Origin: JAHFUI01 sp041485905
GTDB taxonomy: Bacteria; Acidobacteriota; Vicinamibacteria; Vicinamibacterales; CAVVIG01
Assembly (NCBI GenBank): GCA_041485905.1
Contig: JBGPKK010000025.1
Location: 1-40,929, forward strand
Direction: 5' to 3'
DNA length: 40,929 nt
Shown one piece after another: positions 30,628 to 39,982 of this stretch. Made by a program: the position numbers and the translations under genes. The notes beneath the pieces were generated by a model. It did no database searches, was not told where the DNA came from, and was given only the letters and a program-made list of their open reading frames with translations. Positions within the stretch are counted from its first letter, which is position 1. Each line of letters opens with the position of its first letter.

Positions 30628-30678
30628 GTCAGGTGGGTCAGGTAAGTCAGGTAGGTCGGGCAACCTTACCTACCCGAC
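30628..30678. repeat. Nonamer tandem repeat and hairpin after the octahaem cytochrome gene
   Basis: Four 9-base units: GTCAGGTGG GTCAGGTAA GTCAGGTAG GTCGGGCAA (30628-30663), followed by an inverted match to the last unit (GTCGGG at 30655-30660 with CCCGAC at 30673-30678). It fills the gap between the cytochrome stop codon (30687) and the carbonic anhydrase start. This is the 9-base variant of the same pattern seen elsewhere with a 7-base period. Confidence 0.75.
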
Positions 30679-30686
30679 CCAGGGTC

Positions 30687-33533
30687 TCAGTTCGCCGTCA
30701 CCACGCCGCCGTTTTTCCGCGGCGACGGCCCGCCCTTGAACGTCATCAGATGATCGCGAATCGCGCGAATCTGCACCGCGGCGTCGCCGTCAAACTGCGG
30801 GAACGCCGACTTCGGATGGTCGGGCCAGTACGCGGGCATACGCGTGCCAGGCAGAATCGCCAACGGGCTCTTCAGCCACTCCAGAATCCAGTCCGGCTGC
30901 AGCCGATCGGGCGCCATCCGGAGATCGGGCGCGAGATTCGCCGTCGGCTGATCCTTGGGGATCACGCCCAGCACATGACACTGCTGGCACTTGAGCAACT
31001 CGAACAACTGTTTGCCGACCGCCTCGGTGCTTGCGACCGGCACGATCTGGTGCGACTGGAACGGTCCGACCGTCTTCGAGATGGCGCCAAAGTAATTGAT
31101 GACGCCGTTCAGCTGCGAGTCGTCGAGGCCGAAGGTCGGCATCTTGACGTTCAGCCACGGGCGAATGGTGATCGGACCGCGGAGGAACGCGTAGAGCCAA
31201 TCCGGCTGTACGCGCGCGCCCTCGGGGGTCAGCATCGGCGGCCCGAGCGACGGATCGGCGACGAGCTTGAGGAAATCGCCGCCGTCTCCCTCGATGATGT
31301 GGCAGCCGACGCAATTGCGGCGGTGCACGAGCGTACGGCCCCCGACGAGAAAATCGATGCGCGCGGAGCGCGGCGCCAGAGCCGCCGAAGGCTGGATTTC
31401 GCGTTGGAAGCTCATGAGCGCCGTCACGAGGCGCTCGATCTCGACATCGCTCAAGTCGAAGTTCGGCATGCGCAGCTTTTCGAGCGGCTGCAGGACCCGT
31501 CCTTTGTCGAAGGTGCGCGGATCGTGCAGCTTCGTGCGGAACCACCCAATCTTCGACGTGTGCGGAATGTCGGTATTGAAGGCAAAGTCGAGGCGCGTGA
31601 CCAGCTTGCTGCCTTCTTCCGACAGATCGGTGCCAATCGATTGCGTCTTCTCGAAGCCCTTGATCTCGTGGCAACTGAAGCAGCCGTGCCGGCTGATGAC
31701 CCGCTGCCCGAGCGCGAGCTGTTTGCCCTGTGAATCGAGCTTGGCAAGCTCCGCCTTCGCGTCCTCGAAGGGCAGGACGTTCTTGAGGTAGTCGAGGAGC
31801 ACGCCGTCGATGTCCGGGTCGCCGAACGTCGCCTTCGGCTGGTCGCCGCCCGCCTGCTTCAGCGTCATCAGGTAGGTCGCCACGTCCGCCGCCTGCGCAT
31901 CGGTCAGCCGCAGATTCGGCATGTAGGTATTCGGATTGAAGTGCTTGGGATCGCGCACCCAGTTGAACACCCACTCGTAGGTTGTCTTGTTGCCGATGTT
32001 CTCGAGCGCCTGGCCGAAGGTGCGCCGCGGCCCCGCCTCGGAGCGCGATCCCTCGCCCACCACGTGGCAGCCCTGGCACCCGATGGACTTGACGATCTGC
32101 TCGCCGCTCTTCGCGTCGCCGCGCGGCGGGTTCTTTACCGCGAACTCGTGCTTCTCGGCGTTCGCGAACAGATACGTCACCACGGCGTTGATCTCGACTT
32201 CGTTGCGGACGGCGTCCTGCGGCGTGCTGGAGTTCGAGTTGTACCAGATGCGCGGCATCCAGGTGGCCGGCTTGACCGCCCGCGGATTGCGGATCCATGT
32301 CTTCACCCACTCGGGCGTCAGCTTCGAATCGATCTTCGTCAGGATGGGCCCCGGCTTCTTCACGTCCTCAAAGCCGCGCGTCCTGTGGCACGCGTAGCAG
32401 CCGGCGCGCTCGAATGTCGCGTAGGCGATATCGAGGTTGGCGGCAGTGGGAACATAGACCTGCCGTTGGTGGCACTTCGCGCACGAAGCTTCCGTCATCT
32501 TGATCGGCAGCATCGGGTAGTCCCACAGGTGCGGCTGCTCCCAGCGATATTTCTTCTCCCACTCCTCCTGCTGCTTCTCACCGGTCGGCGTGTGCGCCGC
32601 GTCGCGGAAACTCACGGACTGCCCCATGCCCTCGTGGCAGACCGTGCAGCCGATCTTGTCGATCGGGTGCGACGATTTTCCGCCCAGGTACGCGTCGAGG
32701 TTCGGGTGCGTCGTGAACGGCTGCGGGTACTTCTCGAATCCGGCCTTGTCGATCGCCAGGTGGCACGTCTGGCACCGATCCATCTTCGGCACGCGGATGA
32801 AGTTCACGTCGTCGACGATGTTGGGCAGGATGATCTGCTGGATCTTGATCGTCGGCGCCATGAAGTCGAGCAGCGGCGCGTTCAGGAAATAGTCTTTCGC
32901 GGCGCTCGGCCTCACGGTGTTGAGCACCTTGTTCAGGCGCGTCTCTTCCGCGTGCATGTCCTCGATCTGCTTGCTGATACTGGCGACCCGGCCCGTATAC
33001 TGCGCCTGATCCTTCTGAATCGCCGCACGCTCCGCGGTGAGGGTCTGCACCTGAAGATCCAGATCGCTCAGACGCTTTTCTTCCTCGGCGACCGTCTCGC
33101 CCTTTTTGACAGCGTTCGCTTCTTTGGCGGCGCGCGACGATTCGAAATCGTACCGATCGTGGTCGTAAATCGCTTTGGCGTACTGGTAGTCTCGCGAGGC
33201 GCGGTCCAGCCGGATGTCCACGTCGTCCAGCCTGGCCTGCAGCTCGTCGACCTTTTTCTGGTTCGCCGCTACGTTTTTCCTGGCCGCGTCGAGCTCGGCC
33301 TGCAGACGCGCCAGCTTCGTCTTGTCGACGGCGCCTGCCGCCTGGCGGTATTGCGCCTGCGTCACCTGATACTGCAGCTCTGAAAAGCGCCGCTGCGTAT
33401 TCTTCCAGTCCCGATCGAAGTCGTCCCACACCATCCAGACGACCGACAGGAACAGGAACAGGCTGGACGCCGCGAAGACGACGTTCAGGAAGTCGATGTT
33501 GTAAGCGTGCCCAACGCCCTTCTTTTCAGCCAT
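30687..33533 (-). CDS. Octahaem c-type cytochrome with coiled-coil, bc-complex subunit
   Basis: A 948-residue protein. One N-terminal membrane anchor (about residues 14-36) is followed by a long Ala/Lys/Glu/Gln coiled coil (about 45-205). Eight CxxCH haem sites follow: CQTCH 254, CTVCH 296, CAKCH 351, CYACH 379, CQGCH 486, CFSCH 618, CVGCH 741 and CQQCH 849. Five later Met-Pro motifs (Met426, 538, 689, 798 and 899) fit axial ligands of class I cytochrome domains. It begins three bases after the cytochrome b C-terminal half and ends the Rieske/b unit. It probably replaces cytochrome c1 and an electron carrier in a quinol-oxidising complex, passing electrons along a haem wire outside the membrane. 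Confidence 0.92.
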   Translation of the reverse strand: MAEKKGVGHAYNIDFLNVVFAASSLFLFLSVVWMVWDDFDRDWKNTQRRFSELQYQVTQAQYRQAAGAVDKTKLARLQAELDAARKNVAANQKKVDELQARLDDVDIRLDRASRDYQYAKAIYDHDRYDFESSRAAKEANAVKKGETVAEEEKRLSDLDLQVQTLTAERAAIQKDQAQYTGRVASISKQIEDMHAEETRLNKVLNTVRPSAAKDYFLNAPLLDFMAPTIKIQQIILPNIVDDVNFIRVPKMDRCQTCHLAIDKAGFEKYPQPFTTHPNLDAYLGGKSSHPIDKIGCTVCHEGMGQSVSFRDAAHTPTGEKQQEEWEKKYRWEQPHLWDYPMLPIKMTEASCAKCHQRQVYVPTAANLDIAYATFERAGCYACHRTRGFEDVKKPGPILTKIDSKLTPEWVKTWIRNPRAVKPATWMPRIWYNSNSSTPQDAVRNEVEINAVVTYLFANAEKHEFAVKNPPRGDAKSGEQIVKSIGCQGCHVVGEGSRSEAGPRRTFGQALENIGNKTTYEWVFNWVRDPKHFNPNTYMPNLRLTDAQAADVATYLMTLKQAGGDQPKATFGDPDIDGVLLDYLKNVLPFEDAKAELAKLDSQGKQLALGQRVISRHGCFSCHEIKGFEKTQSIGTDLSEEGSKLVTRLDFAFNTDIPHTSKIGWFRTKLHDPRTFDKGRVLQPLEKLRMPNFDLSDVEIERLVTALMSFQREIQPSAALAPRSARIDFLVGGRTLVHRRNCVGCHIIEGDGGDFLKLVADPSLGPPMLTPEGARVQPDWLYAFLRGPITIRPWLNVKMPTFGLDDSQLNGVINYFGAISKTVGPFQSHQIVPVASTEAVGKQLFELLKCQQCHVLGVIPKDQPTANLAPDLRMAPDRLQPDWILEWLKSPLAILPGTRMPAYWPDHPKSAFPQFDGDAAVQIRAIRDHLMTFKGGPSPRKNGGVVTAN

Positions 33534-33536
33534 AGG

Positions 33537-34613
33537 TCAAATGTTGAAGAAGAATTCCGGGATCGCGACGATGTACTTCAGGGTGAAGATCCACCGCGCC
33601 AGCATCTTGATGGGCAGCGACATCATCATCAGAAAGAGGAAGGCGGTGACGTAGTACCGCGGCCCGCCGAGCTTCTCGTAAAACCCCTTGAACCACGTTT
33701 TCGCCAGCAGCACCGGCAGCGCGAACACATAGAACAGCACGAACAGCACGCCGAAAATCTCGCGGACCAGCCAGAAGGTCGGCAGACCGGTCCGAAGCCC
33801 GCGCACCCAGATGTATTCCGACAGGTTGACGTTGGTCAGCGCCTCGAGCTTGTGGATGTCCCAGTACTCGAACGGCCCGAAGAAGTTCCAGTTGGGACCG
33901 CGCAGGAAGGTGCCGAGCACGATCAGCGAGACCCACAGCACCGCGAACCCGAACAGGAAGAGCGCGATCTCGGGTTTCCGCTCGTTGAACGTGAAATAGC
34001 CGTTGCCCTTCGGATTCTTGTCGATGTACGGAATGCAGATCAGGCCCACGATAATGAGGCTCGGCAGGACAACACCGGCGAGCCACGGATCGAAGTACAC
34101 AAGCATTTCCTGCAGGCCGAGGAAATACCACGGGGCTTTCGACGGGTTCGGCGTGTTGGACGGGTTCGCGGGCTGCTCGAGCGGCGCCTTGAGGAAAATC
34201 GACCACACGATCAGGATGACCGAACAGACGATCAGCGAGATCAGCTCGGTATAGACGAGATCGGGCCAGACCCACACGCGGTCGGCTTCCGCCTTTTCGA
34301 TGGGACCCTGCCCCGCCGCGATCCGGCGGTCGTTCAGCACCGCCTCGCGAAGCGAGTACCACACGAAGAAGACGAGCAGGAAGACGAGGCCGACAATCGG
34401 CACGTTGTCCGGCTTGGTGACGACCAGACGGAAGTTCGGATCGAACGATCCCAGCGCGAAGAACAGCGCCAGAAATCCGAACACGATGTAGGCGAATGTG
34501 TTCGACACGATCCGCTCGCGCTGCCAGAGCAGCAGGGCGAGCGCGGCCACGGCGAGCACGAAGAACTTCTTCGGATCGGCGACGGCGTTGAAGATCCCTT
34601 TGATGAACCCCAT
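33537..34613 (-). CDS. Cytochrome b C-terminal half (subunit IV-like) of a split bc complex
   Basis: 358 residues with about eight membrane helices, including 17-35, 40-60, 72-90, 120-142, 180-200 and 220-240. The quinol-site motif is APWYFLGLQEMLVYF (about 159-173), the usual PEWY-type position of cytochrome b6f subunit IV (there PWYFLGLQE-like), after NPSNTPNPSKAP. The protein lacks haem ligands, as expected of subunit IV. It has extra C-terminal helices compared with plant and cyanobacterial subunit IV (about 160 residues). AGAGG lies six bases before the ATG at 34613, right after a heptamer array that separates it from the b6-like gene. Confidence 0.92.
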   Translation of the reverse strand: MGFIKGIFNAVADPKKFFVLAVAALALLLWQRERIVSNTFAYIVFGFLALFFALGSFDPNFRLVVTKPDNVPIVGLVFLLVFFVWYSLREAVLNDRRIAAGQGPIEKAEADRVWVWPDLVYTELISLIVCSVILIVWSIFLKAPLEQPANPSNTPNPSKAPWYFLGLQEMLVYFDPWLAGVVLPSLIIVGLICIPYIDKNPKGNGYFTFNERKPEIALFLFGFAVLWVSLIVLGTFLRGPNWNFFGPFEYWDIHKLEALTNVNLSEYIWVRGLRTGLPTFWLVREIFGVLFVLFYVFALPVLLAKTWFKGFYEKLGGPRYYVTAFLFLMMMSLPIKMLARWIFTLKYIVAIPEFFFNI

Positions 34614-34626
34614 CTCAGTCCTCTTG

Positions 34627-34666
<40 letters not shown>

Positions 34667-34668
<2 letters not shown>

Positions 34669-35482
34669 AGAGTGGTCCCGAAATGCCGCCGTCTTTCCGC
34701 ACGCGCCAGAAGTGCACCGCCATCAGGAACGCAATCCCCAGCGGGATGCCCACGCAGTGCAACACATAAAACCGCAGCAGCGCCGCTTCCCCGACGAACG
34801 TGCCGCCCAGCAACGCGAACCGCGCGTCGTCCTGCGCATGAATGAGCGGCACGTCGCCGAGCCGCAGGAGCGAGGCGCCCGGCCCTTCGTGACCGAGGAA
34901 AGGTGTCGCGCGGGCCATGTTCGTGCCGACGGTGATCGCCCAGATCGCCAGCTGATCCCACGGCAGCAGATAGCCGGTGAACGACAGGAGCAGCGTCAGC
35001 ACGAGCATGATGACGCCGACCGACCAGTTGAATTCCCGCGGCGGCTTGTACGAGCCGGTCATGAACACGCGGAACATGTGCAGCCAGACCGTGATCACCA
35101 TCGCGTGGGCGCCCCAGCGGTGCATCTCGCGCATGATGCCGAGCGGCACGTGCTCGCGCAGGCCGACGATGTCGGTGTAGGCGTACTCGAGGGTCGGCCG
35201 ATAATAGAACATCAGGAGCAGGCCCGTCAGCGTCAGCGACAGGAACAAAAAGAAGCTCATGCCGCCCATGCACCACGTGTAGCGCAGCTTGACCCCCGAC
35301 TTCCGGATCCGCACCGGGTGCAGATGCAGGAAGACGTTGGACAGCATCACCAGGACGCGGTTGCGGTCGGTGGTCGGCCGGCCGTGCCGGAAGATCGAGG
35401 TCCAGGCCTGTGTTTCGGTGAGCCAGTTCCAGAACCGGACGGGCGCGCCTTCCTTCGGTGCGACGGTTTTCGTATCAGCCAT
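34667..35482 (-). CDS. Cytochrome b N-terminal half (b6-like) of a split bc complex
   Basis: 271 residues with four core membrane helices. The two haem b ligand pairs are His121/His135 (MHRWGAHAMVITVWLHMFR) and His242/His257 (LHCVGIPLGIAFLMAVHFW). The 14- and 15-residue spacing is that of cytochrome b6 rather than of mitochondrial-type cytochrome b, which has 14 in both. GSYKPPREFNW and PWDQLAIWA quinol-site sequences are present. With the downstream C-terminal half and the Rieske protein it makes a quinol:cytochrome c oxidoreductase core. The 15-base gap to the Rieske gene suggests one transcript. Confidence 0.95.
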
Positions 35483-35497
35483 AGTGGTAGCTGGGGT

Positions 35498-36244
35498 TCA
35501 CCCCTTGAGAAACGATTCGGGATCGATCCACTGCCCCAGCTCACGCTGGAAGTGGCGGCTCTTGTCCACCAGAATCTGCCCATCGTCGGACAGCACGACG
35601 CGCGCGCGCTCGAGCGGCCGCGGCGCGGGACCTTCGAAGTTGACGCCGGTCAGCCGAAAGCCGCTGCCGTGGCACGGACACTTGAACTTGTTCTCCGCCG
35701 ACAGGTAGTTCGGCGTGCAGCCCAGATGCGTGCAGGTGCTGATGATGGCGTAGAACCCGGCGGCGTGCTGATCGATGTCGTCGACCGTCCGCACGAGCCA
35801 AATCCCGTACTTGTCCTTCCACCGCTCGTCGACGCCGATCCCGTACTCGTTCGGGAAGCCCGCCTTGAACTGCTGCGGCGGCTCGTTGAGCACGTTGGGG
35901 AACATGAACCGGCCGGTCGCCGCGAGCGCGGCAGCCGAGGCTGCGGAAAAGGCGCCCCACGACAGGCCTATCCATGCGCGGCGAGTCAACAGCGGCGAGG
36001 TGTCGTCCGGGTCCCTGCCCGTCGCGACGGCCGCGGCGGGCCTGGCGGTGACCGCTCGAGCAGCCGCGGCGCCACCAGGCGAGGCGACGTTGGTCGTTTT
36101 TCCCGCCAGATCCGGGACCGGCCCGGCGGGAGGCTTCGGCGGCGCGGGCTTGACGTGCGGCGTCGCCGCGGGACTGGCGCCCGTTGGCGGCGCGCTCGGA
36201 ATTTCCGGCGGCGGTGAACCTTCGCGTTTGGTGTCGTCAGCCAT
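35498..36244 (-). CDS. Rieske iron-sulfur protein
   Basis: A 248-residue protein with a long Pro/Ala/Ser-rich cytoplasmic N-terminus (about 1-85), a twin-arginine-like signal (LTRRAWIGLS, Arg88-Arg89) starting the single membrane helix (90-111), and a periplasmic Rieske domain. The [2Fe-2S] ligands are intact in CTHLGC (Cys171, His173, with disulfide Cys176) and CPCHGSGF (Cys189, His192, with disulfide Cys191). It carries electrons from quinol at the b subunit to the c haems. The low-complexity N-terminal extension is unusual in length. It is second in the operon, 41 bases after the HEAT-repeat gene. Confidence 0.95.
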   Translation of the reverse strand: MADDTKREGSPPPEIPSAPPTGASPAATPHVKPAPPKPPAGPVPDLAGKTTNVASPGGAAAARAVTARPAAAVATGRDPDDTSPLLTRRAWIGLSWGAFSAASAAALAATGRFMFPNVLNEPPQQFKAGFPNEYGIGVDERWKDKYGIWLVRTVDDIDQHAAGFYAIISTCTHLGCTPNYLSAENKFKCPCHGSGFRLTGVNFEGPAPRPLERARVVLSDDGQILVDKSRHFQRELGQWIDPESFLKG

Positions 36245-36285
36245 CGTTGCTCTATCTCTCGGCGTTATCGCTCACGTTACTCGCG

Positions 36286-37182
36286 CTAGCCGATGACCCT
36301 GAGGGCCTCGACCGCGGCCTGCCGAACTTTCAGGCTGCGGTCCTGCTGGCTCAGCGCCTCCACTGACGGTTTGAGCGAGGCGTCCTTCAACACCGCGACC
36401 GCCCGCAGACCACTGATCATAACGTCGGCGATCGGATCCTCGTCTTCGTCCGGCCGGGACGCGCGCTTGACGGCCTGCTCGACGTACGACCGATCGAGCA
36501 TCTGACCGAGGACCGTCACGCCTTCGTGACTGCCGTGGCGCGCCAGCGCGACGGCGGCATTCCAGCGCACGTCGGGCGCAGAATCCTGCAGCGCGGCCCG
36601 CAGCGTCGTGACTTGGGCGTCGCCGGGCAGCGCCCCGAGCGCGTAGACGACCATCTTGCGGATACCCGCATCGCTCGACTCGTACAAGGGTTGGAGCGTC
36701 GGCACGACCGACCGATCGTTTGACGACCCGAGCGCCCAGATCGCGCTCAGCCGCACCTCGCTGTATGGATCCTCGAGTGATGTGGTGAGCGCGGCAACGG
36801 CCGCGGCCGGCAGCGGCGGGTCCAGACGGCCGATGGCGAGCGCCAGGTAGCGGCGCACGCGCGGGTCGTCGTCGTATTTCGATTCCTCGAACGCTTTCAC
36901 CAGCGCCAGCGCCAGCGCCTTGTCGCTGCGGACCTTCGGGTCGGCCATGCGCCGTGACAGTTCGTACGCGGCGGGCCAGCGCCGGTTCGTGCCGCCGGTG
37001 CGGAGCTCCGCGACGTAGTCCTGCGGGCTCCGATCGTCGGTCAGCAGCGACCGAAAGCCGGCATAGAGCGCGATCGTCACGCCAATGACCGCCAGCGGGA
37101 TCAAAAAAAACTGAATAGCGAGGGCGGGCGCAGCGACCAGAGGGTTTCGAGCCGCGGGCTCGCGCTCGATGAGTTTATCCAT
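36286..37182 (-). CDS. Membrane-anchored HEAT-repeat protein, first gene of the bc operon
   Basis: 298 residues from the ATG at 37182; a TTG at 37227 would add 15 residues but would lie at or before the likely transcription start. One membrane helix (about residues 18-43, ALAIQFFLIPLAVIGVTIALY) near the N-terminus is followed by four or five HEAT-like helical pairs (about 75-298), for example SEVRLSAIWALGSSN, AGIRKMVVYALGALPG and PDVRWNAAVALARHG. No catalytic motif is seen. HEAT repeats bind proteins, so this is probably an assembly or stabilising factor for the bc complex, which is inference from position only. Confidence 0.85.
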   Translation of the reverse strand: MDKLIEREPAARNPLVAAPALAIQFFLIPLAVIGVTIALYAGFRSLLTDDRSPQDYVAELRTGGTNRRWPAAYELSRRMADPKVRSDKALALALVKAFEESKYDDDPRVRRYLALAIGRLDPPLPAAAVAALTTSLEDPYSEVRLSAIWALGSSNDRSVVPTLQPLYESSDAGIRKMVVYALGALPGDAQVTTLRAALQDSAPDVRWNAAVALARHGSHEGVTVLGQMLDRSYVEQAVKRASRPDEDEDPIADVMISGLRAVAVLKDASLKPSVEALSQQDRSLKVRQAAVEALRVIG

Positions 37183-37227
37183 GTACCGGGAAAACGGCGT
37201 TGGCTCGGGAACAACCGAGGCTTGCAA

Positions 37228-37257
37228 GTTTTACTACGTGGGTCCTTTAACGGTCAA
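37228..37257 (-). promoter_or_regulatory. Candidate promoter of the bc operon
   Basis: On the minus strand, TTGACC (37257-37252; five of six consensus -35) is followed 18 bases later by TAAAAC (37233-37228; four of six consensus -10). A start near 37221 would give a leader of about 40 bases to the ATG at 37182. It lies in the divergent gap with the TPR gene. Confidence 0.4.
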
Positions 37258-37313
37258 GCGGCCCGGCAGTCCAGGCGTCGTAACCTTTGGCGCCAGTCCC
37301 TTCTCTTGTGGAC

Positions 37314-38426
37314 ATGGATCTCCGCCTGGGTCTGATTGCCATCATCGTTGCGGGGATGATGTCTGACGCGTCGGACGCGCGACAGAAGGTGGCGGCTGGA
37401 ATCGGGGCCGCCAGCCCGGGACCGGCGGCCGAATCGGCGGCGCTTCGGGCCCGCGGCTTGCGGCACGGGTACAACCTCGACTATGCGGACGCGTTTGCGG
37501 CGTTCAAAGCGGCCATAGACGCCGATCCGGCCGATCCGGAGGCGTTGCGCCTCGTCGCGGCCACGACATGGATGCAGCTGCTGTTTCAGCAGGGCATGGT
37601 GACCGTGGACGATTACCTCGGCCGGGTGCGGCCAGACGTTCCGCGGAAGGCTCCGGCGCCGGAGCTCGACGCGATCTTTCGCCACTACCTTCAAGAATCG
37701 CTGGCGCTCGGCGAGCGCCAGCTGCGGAATGATCCAAACGACGCCGACGCGCATTACCAGGTCGGTGCGGCCGTGGCGTGCCTGGCCTCCTACACCGCCA
37801 CCGTGGAAGGCCGCGTCCTGGCTGGATTCAGAGCGGCACGTCGCGCGTACGGCGAACACGCGCGCGTGTTGGAGATCGACCCCCGCCGAAAGGACGCCGG
37901 TCTCGTTGTCGGCATGTACCGGTACGGGGTGTCCACGCTGCCCGTTCCCTGGCGCCTGCTGGCTCACATCGCCGGCTTCGGCGGAGGCCACGACCTGGGG
38001 CTTCACATGGTCGAAGAAGCCGCGGCCTACCCGAGCGACGCGCAGACGGGCGCGCTCTTCACGCTCATCGTCATGTACAACCGCGAGGCACGATACGCCG
38101 ACGCGATGCGCGTCATCGACCGGCTCCAGCGCGAGTATCCGCGCAACCGGTTGTTGTGGCTCGAAGCCGGGAGCACGGCGCTGCGGGCCGGACGACCAAC
38201 CGAAGCCCGGGACGCCATCGAGCAGGGACTCGTCCAGCTCGCCGCCGATCCACGGCCGCGGGCCTTCGGCGAGGAGGCGCGCTGGCGCTACTACCACGGC
38301 GCCGCGCTCGTCGCGTTGAAGGAGGTCGCCGCGGCGGAGCACGAGCTCCACGCCGCCCTCGCCGGAGAGGCGCAGGAGTGGGTCCGTGAAGAAGCGACGC
38401 GGCTGCTGACGGAGGTTCACCGATGA
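37314..38426 (+). CDS. Exported TPR-repeat protein
   Basis: 370 residues from the ATG at 37314; a TTG nine codons upstream is less likely. It has a signal peptide (MDLRLGLIAIIVAGMMSDAS), then TPR-like helices (LDYADAFAAFKAAIDADPADPEALRLVA near 50-80, FRAARRAYGEHARVLEIDPRRKDAGLVVGM in the middle, and YADAMRVIDRLQREYPRNRLLWLEAGSTAL near the C-terminus). No enzyme motif is visible. The stop codon overlaps the start of the dihaem cytochrome gene (ATGA), so the two are co-translated and probably work together in the periplasm, perhaps as a binding partner for the cytochrome. Confidence 0.85.
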   Translation: MDLRLGLIAIIVAGMMSDASDARQKVAAGIGAASPGPAAESAALRARGLRHGYNLDYADAFAAFKAAIDADPADPEALRLVAATTWMQLLFQQGMVTVDDYLGRVRPDVPRKAPAPELDAIFRHYLQESLALGERQLRNDPNDADAHYQVGAAVACLASYTATVEGRVLAGFRAARRAYGEHARVLEIDPRRKDAGLVVGMYRYGVSTLPVPWRLLAHIAGFGGGHDLGLHMVEEAAAYPSDAQTGALFTLIVMYNREARYADAMRVIDRLQREYPRNRLLWLEAGSTALRAGRPTEARDAIEQGLVQLAADPRPRAFGEEARWRYYHGAALVALKEVAAAEHELHAALAGEAQEWVREEATRLLTEVHR

Positions 38427-39958
38427 TGTCCAGAAACACGCGTTCGATTCGGCTGGTGGGAACGCTCGTGTTGGTTGCTGCGTCGGCATCGGTCGTGATG
38501 TCCCGGCCGGGCGCGACGCGGGTCCATCACGTGTCCCGCGAAACACTCGCGTCGAGGTTCGATTCCGACATCCCCCATCTCGTGTATCGGTGGGACCCCG
38601 CCGATCCGAGACCTGAAGCGGAGCGTCGGCGTGCCTTGTTCGGGTTCATGTATCAGACCTATCGCACGTCCGCCTGGATCCCGCAGTCGCTGTTCGACAG
38701 CAATCTGGTCACACAGGCCGTCGTCGGCGACGTCGATACCATCGTCCGCGACAGGATTGGTCTGGTGCCGTGGCGCGACAACAAGATTGTCAGAGCGTAC
38801 GGGATGGCGCCGAATGTGACGCCGAACCAGCCGCTCGGCTGGACGGTGAACTGTCTCGTGTGCCATACGGCGGAGATCGACGGCGTGGCGTACCTGGGCG
38901 CAGGGACCAAGACGTTCGACGAAAAACTGCTCGGCGACATGTTGAAAGTCCTGACCGACCAGCGGTGGGGCCATTCGCAGCCTCGCGACCCGATCGAGCG
39001 CGCGCTGGCGGCCGATGCCCACAGGATTCTGACGAGCCATCATCACGACAAGATCGATTCGCTGACCCGCGCCCGGTCAACCGCCTTCGCGGCCTCCCAC
39101 GTGGAGCTGTACATGAGGCCGCACAACGGATCGATGCCGCGGCCCGAAGAGGTCGGCCGCGGCGACGTCAAGACGCCGCCGCTGTGGCACACCGCGGCGA
39201 AGATGTCGTCCGGACGCTGGTACTCCGACGGAAGCTTTCACGGGCGGGTCCCGATGATGGCCTCGTCGATGGAGCTCGAAAAGGACCGACCCTTCGATGC
39301 GCTCGTCGAGTTCGTCCTGCCGACGATCAAGGAGGAGTTCGATTCGGTGATTCGCCACCTCAGGCCGCCTGCGTATCCGTACGCCATCGATCGTTCGCTG
39401 GCCGACGAGGGACGGGCGCTGTTCTACTCGCCGCAGATGGGATGCTCGAGATGTCACGGCCGGTACGATGGGAAGGGCAACCTTCACTGGCCGGGCGTGC
39501 ACGCCGACGTGGGCACGGATCCCAGCCGATTGGAAGTCGTCTCACAGGGATTCATCGACGCATTCAACCACAGCCCGATTGCGGCGGAAGGCGCGCTCGT
39601 GAAGAGCGAGGGCTACGCCGCGACGCCGCTGACAGGCGTCTGGGCGAACTATCCGTACCTGCATAACGGCAGCGTCCCGACGCTGTACCACCTGCTGGGT
39701 CCGGTGTCGGAACGGCCGAAGATCTTCCAGGTGATGGCGGCGCGGCACTTCGACCGCAGCCGCGTGGGTCAGCAGCTGTTTGCGGATCCGGCCATCGAGC
39801 GGCTGGGCGAATCGGACCTGCTCCGCAGGTTTGGGGACAATCGAGACTGGTTCAATACGGCGCGCGCCGGTTCTTCGGCCGTCGGACACGACTTTTGGTC
39901 GCGGATCCGGACCGACGCCAACCGGCGGGCGCTGATCGAGTACTTGAAAACCTTATAG
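38423..39958 (+). CDS. Dihaem c-type cytochrome, RoxA/MauG-like
   Basis: 511 residues with a signal peptide (about 1-28). Two haem sites: CLVCH (144-148) and CSRCH (341-345). The sequence TPLTGVWANYPYLHNGSVPTLYHLL (about 401-425) is typical of the RoxA/RoxB rubber oxygenase and CcpA/MauG-like dihaem group, in which it is near the distal haem; TPPLWHTAAK (251-260) is an earlier conserved part. RoxA itself (about 680 residues) cleaves polyisoprene, but the substrate here is unknown, and a peroxidase or other oxygenase role is just as possible. It is translationally coupled to the TPR gene and convergent with the toxin gene, 24 bases away. Confidence 0.85.
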   Translation: MMSRNTRSIRLVGTLVLVAASASVVMSRPGATRVHHVSRETLASRFDSDIPHLVYRWDPADPRPEAERRRALFGFMYQTYRTSAWIPQSLFDSNLVTQAVVGDVDTIVRDRIGLVPWRDNKIVRAYGMAPNVTPNQPLGWTVNCLVCHTAEIDGVAYLGAGTKTFDEKLLGDMLKVLTDQRWGHSQPRDPIERALAADAHRILTSHHHDKIDSLTRARSTAFAASHVELYMRPHNGSMPRPEEVGRGDVKTPPLWHTAAKMSSGRWYSDGSFHGRVPMMASSMELEKDRPFDALVEFVLPTIKEEFDSVIRHLRPPAYPYAIDRSLADEGRALFYSPQMGCSRCHGRYDGKGNLHWPGVHADVGTDPSRLEVVSQGFIDAFNHSPIAAEGALVKSEGYAATPLTGVWANYPYLHNGSVPTLYHLLGPVSERPKIFQVMAARHFDRSRVGQQLFADPAIERLGESDLLRRFGDNRDWFNTARAGSSAVGHDFWSRIRTDANRRALIEYLKTL

Positions 39959-39982
39959 GCGAAACACCGTCCCCACACTCGC

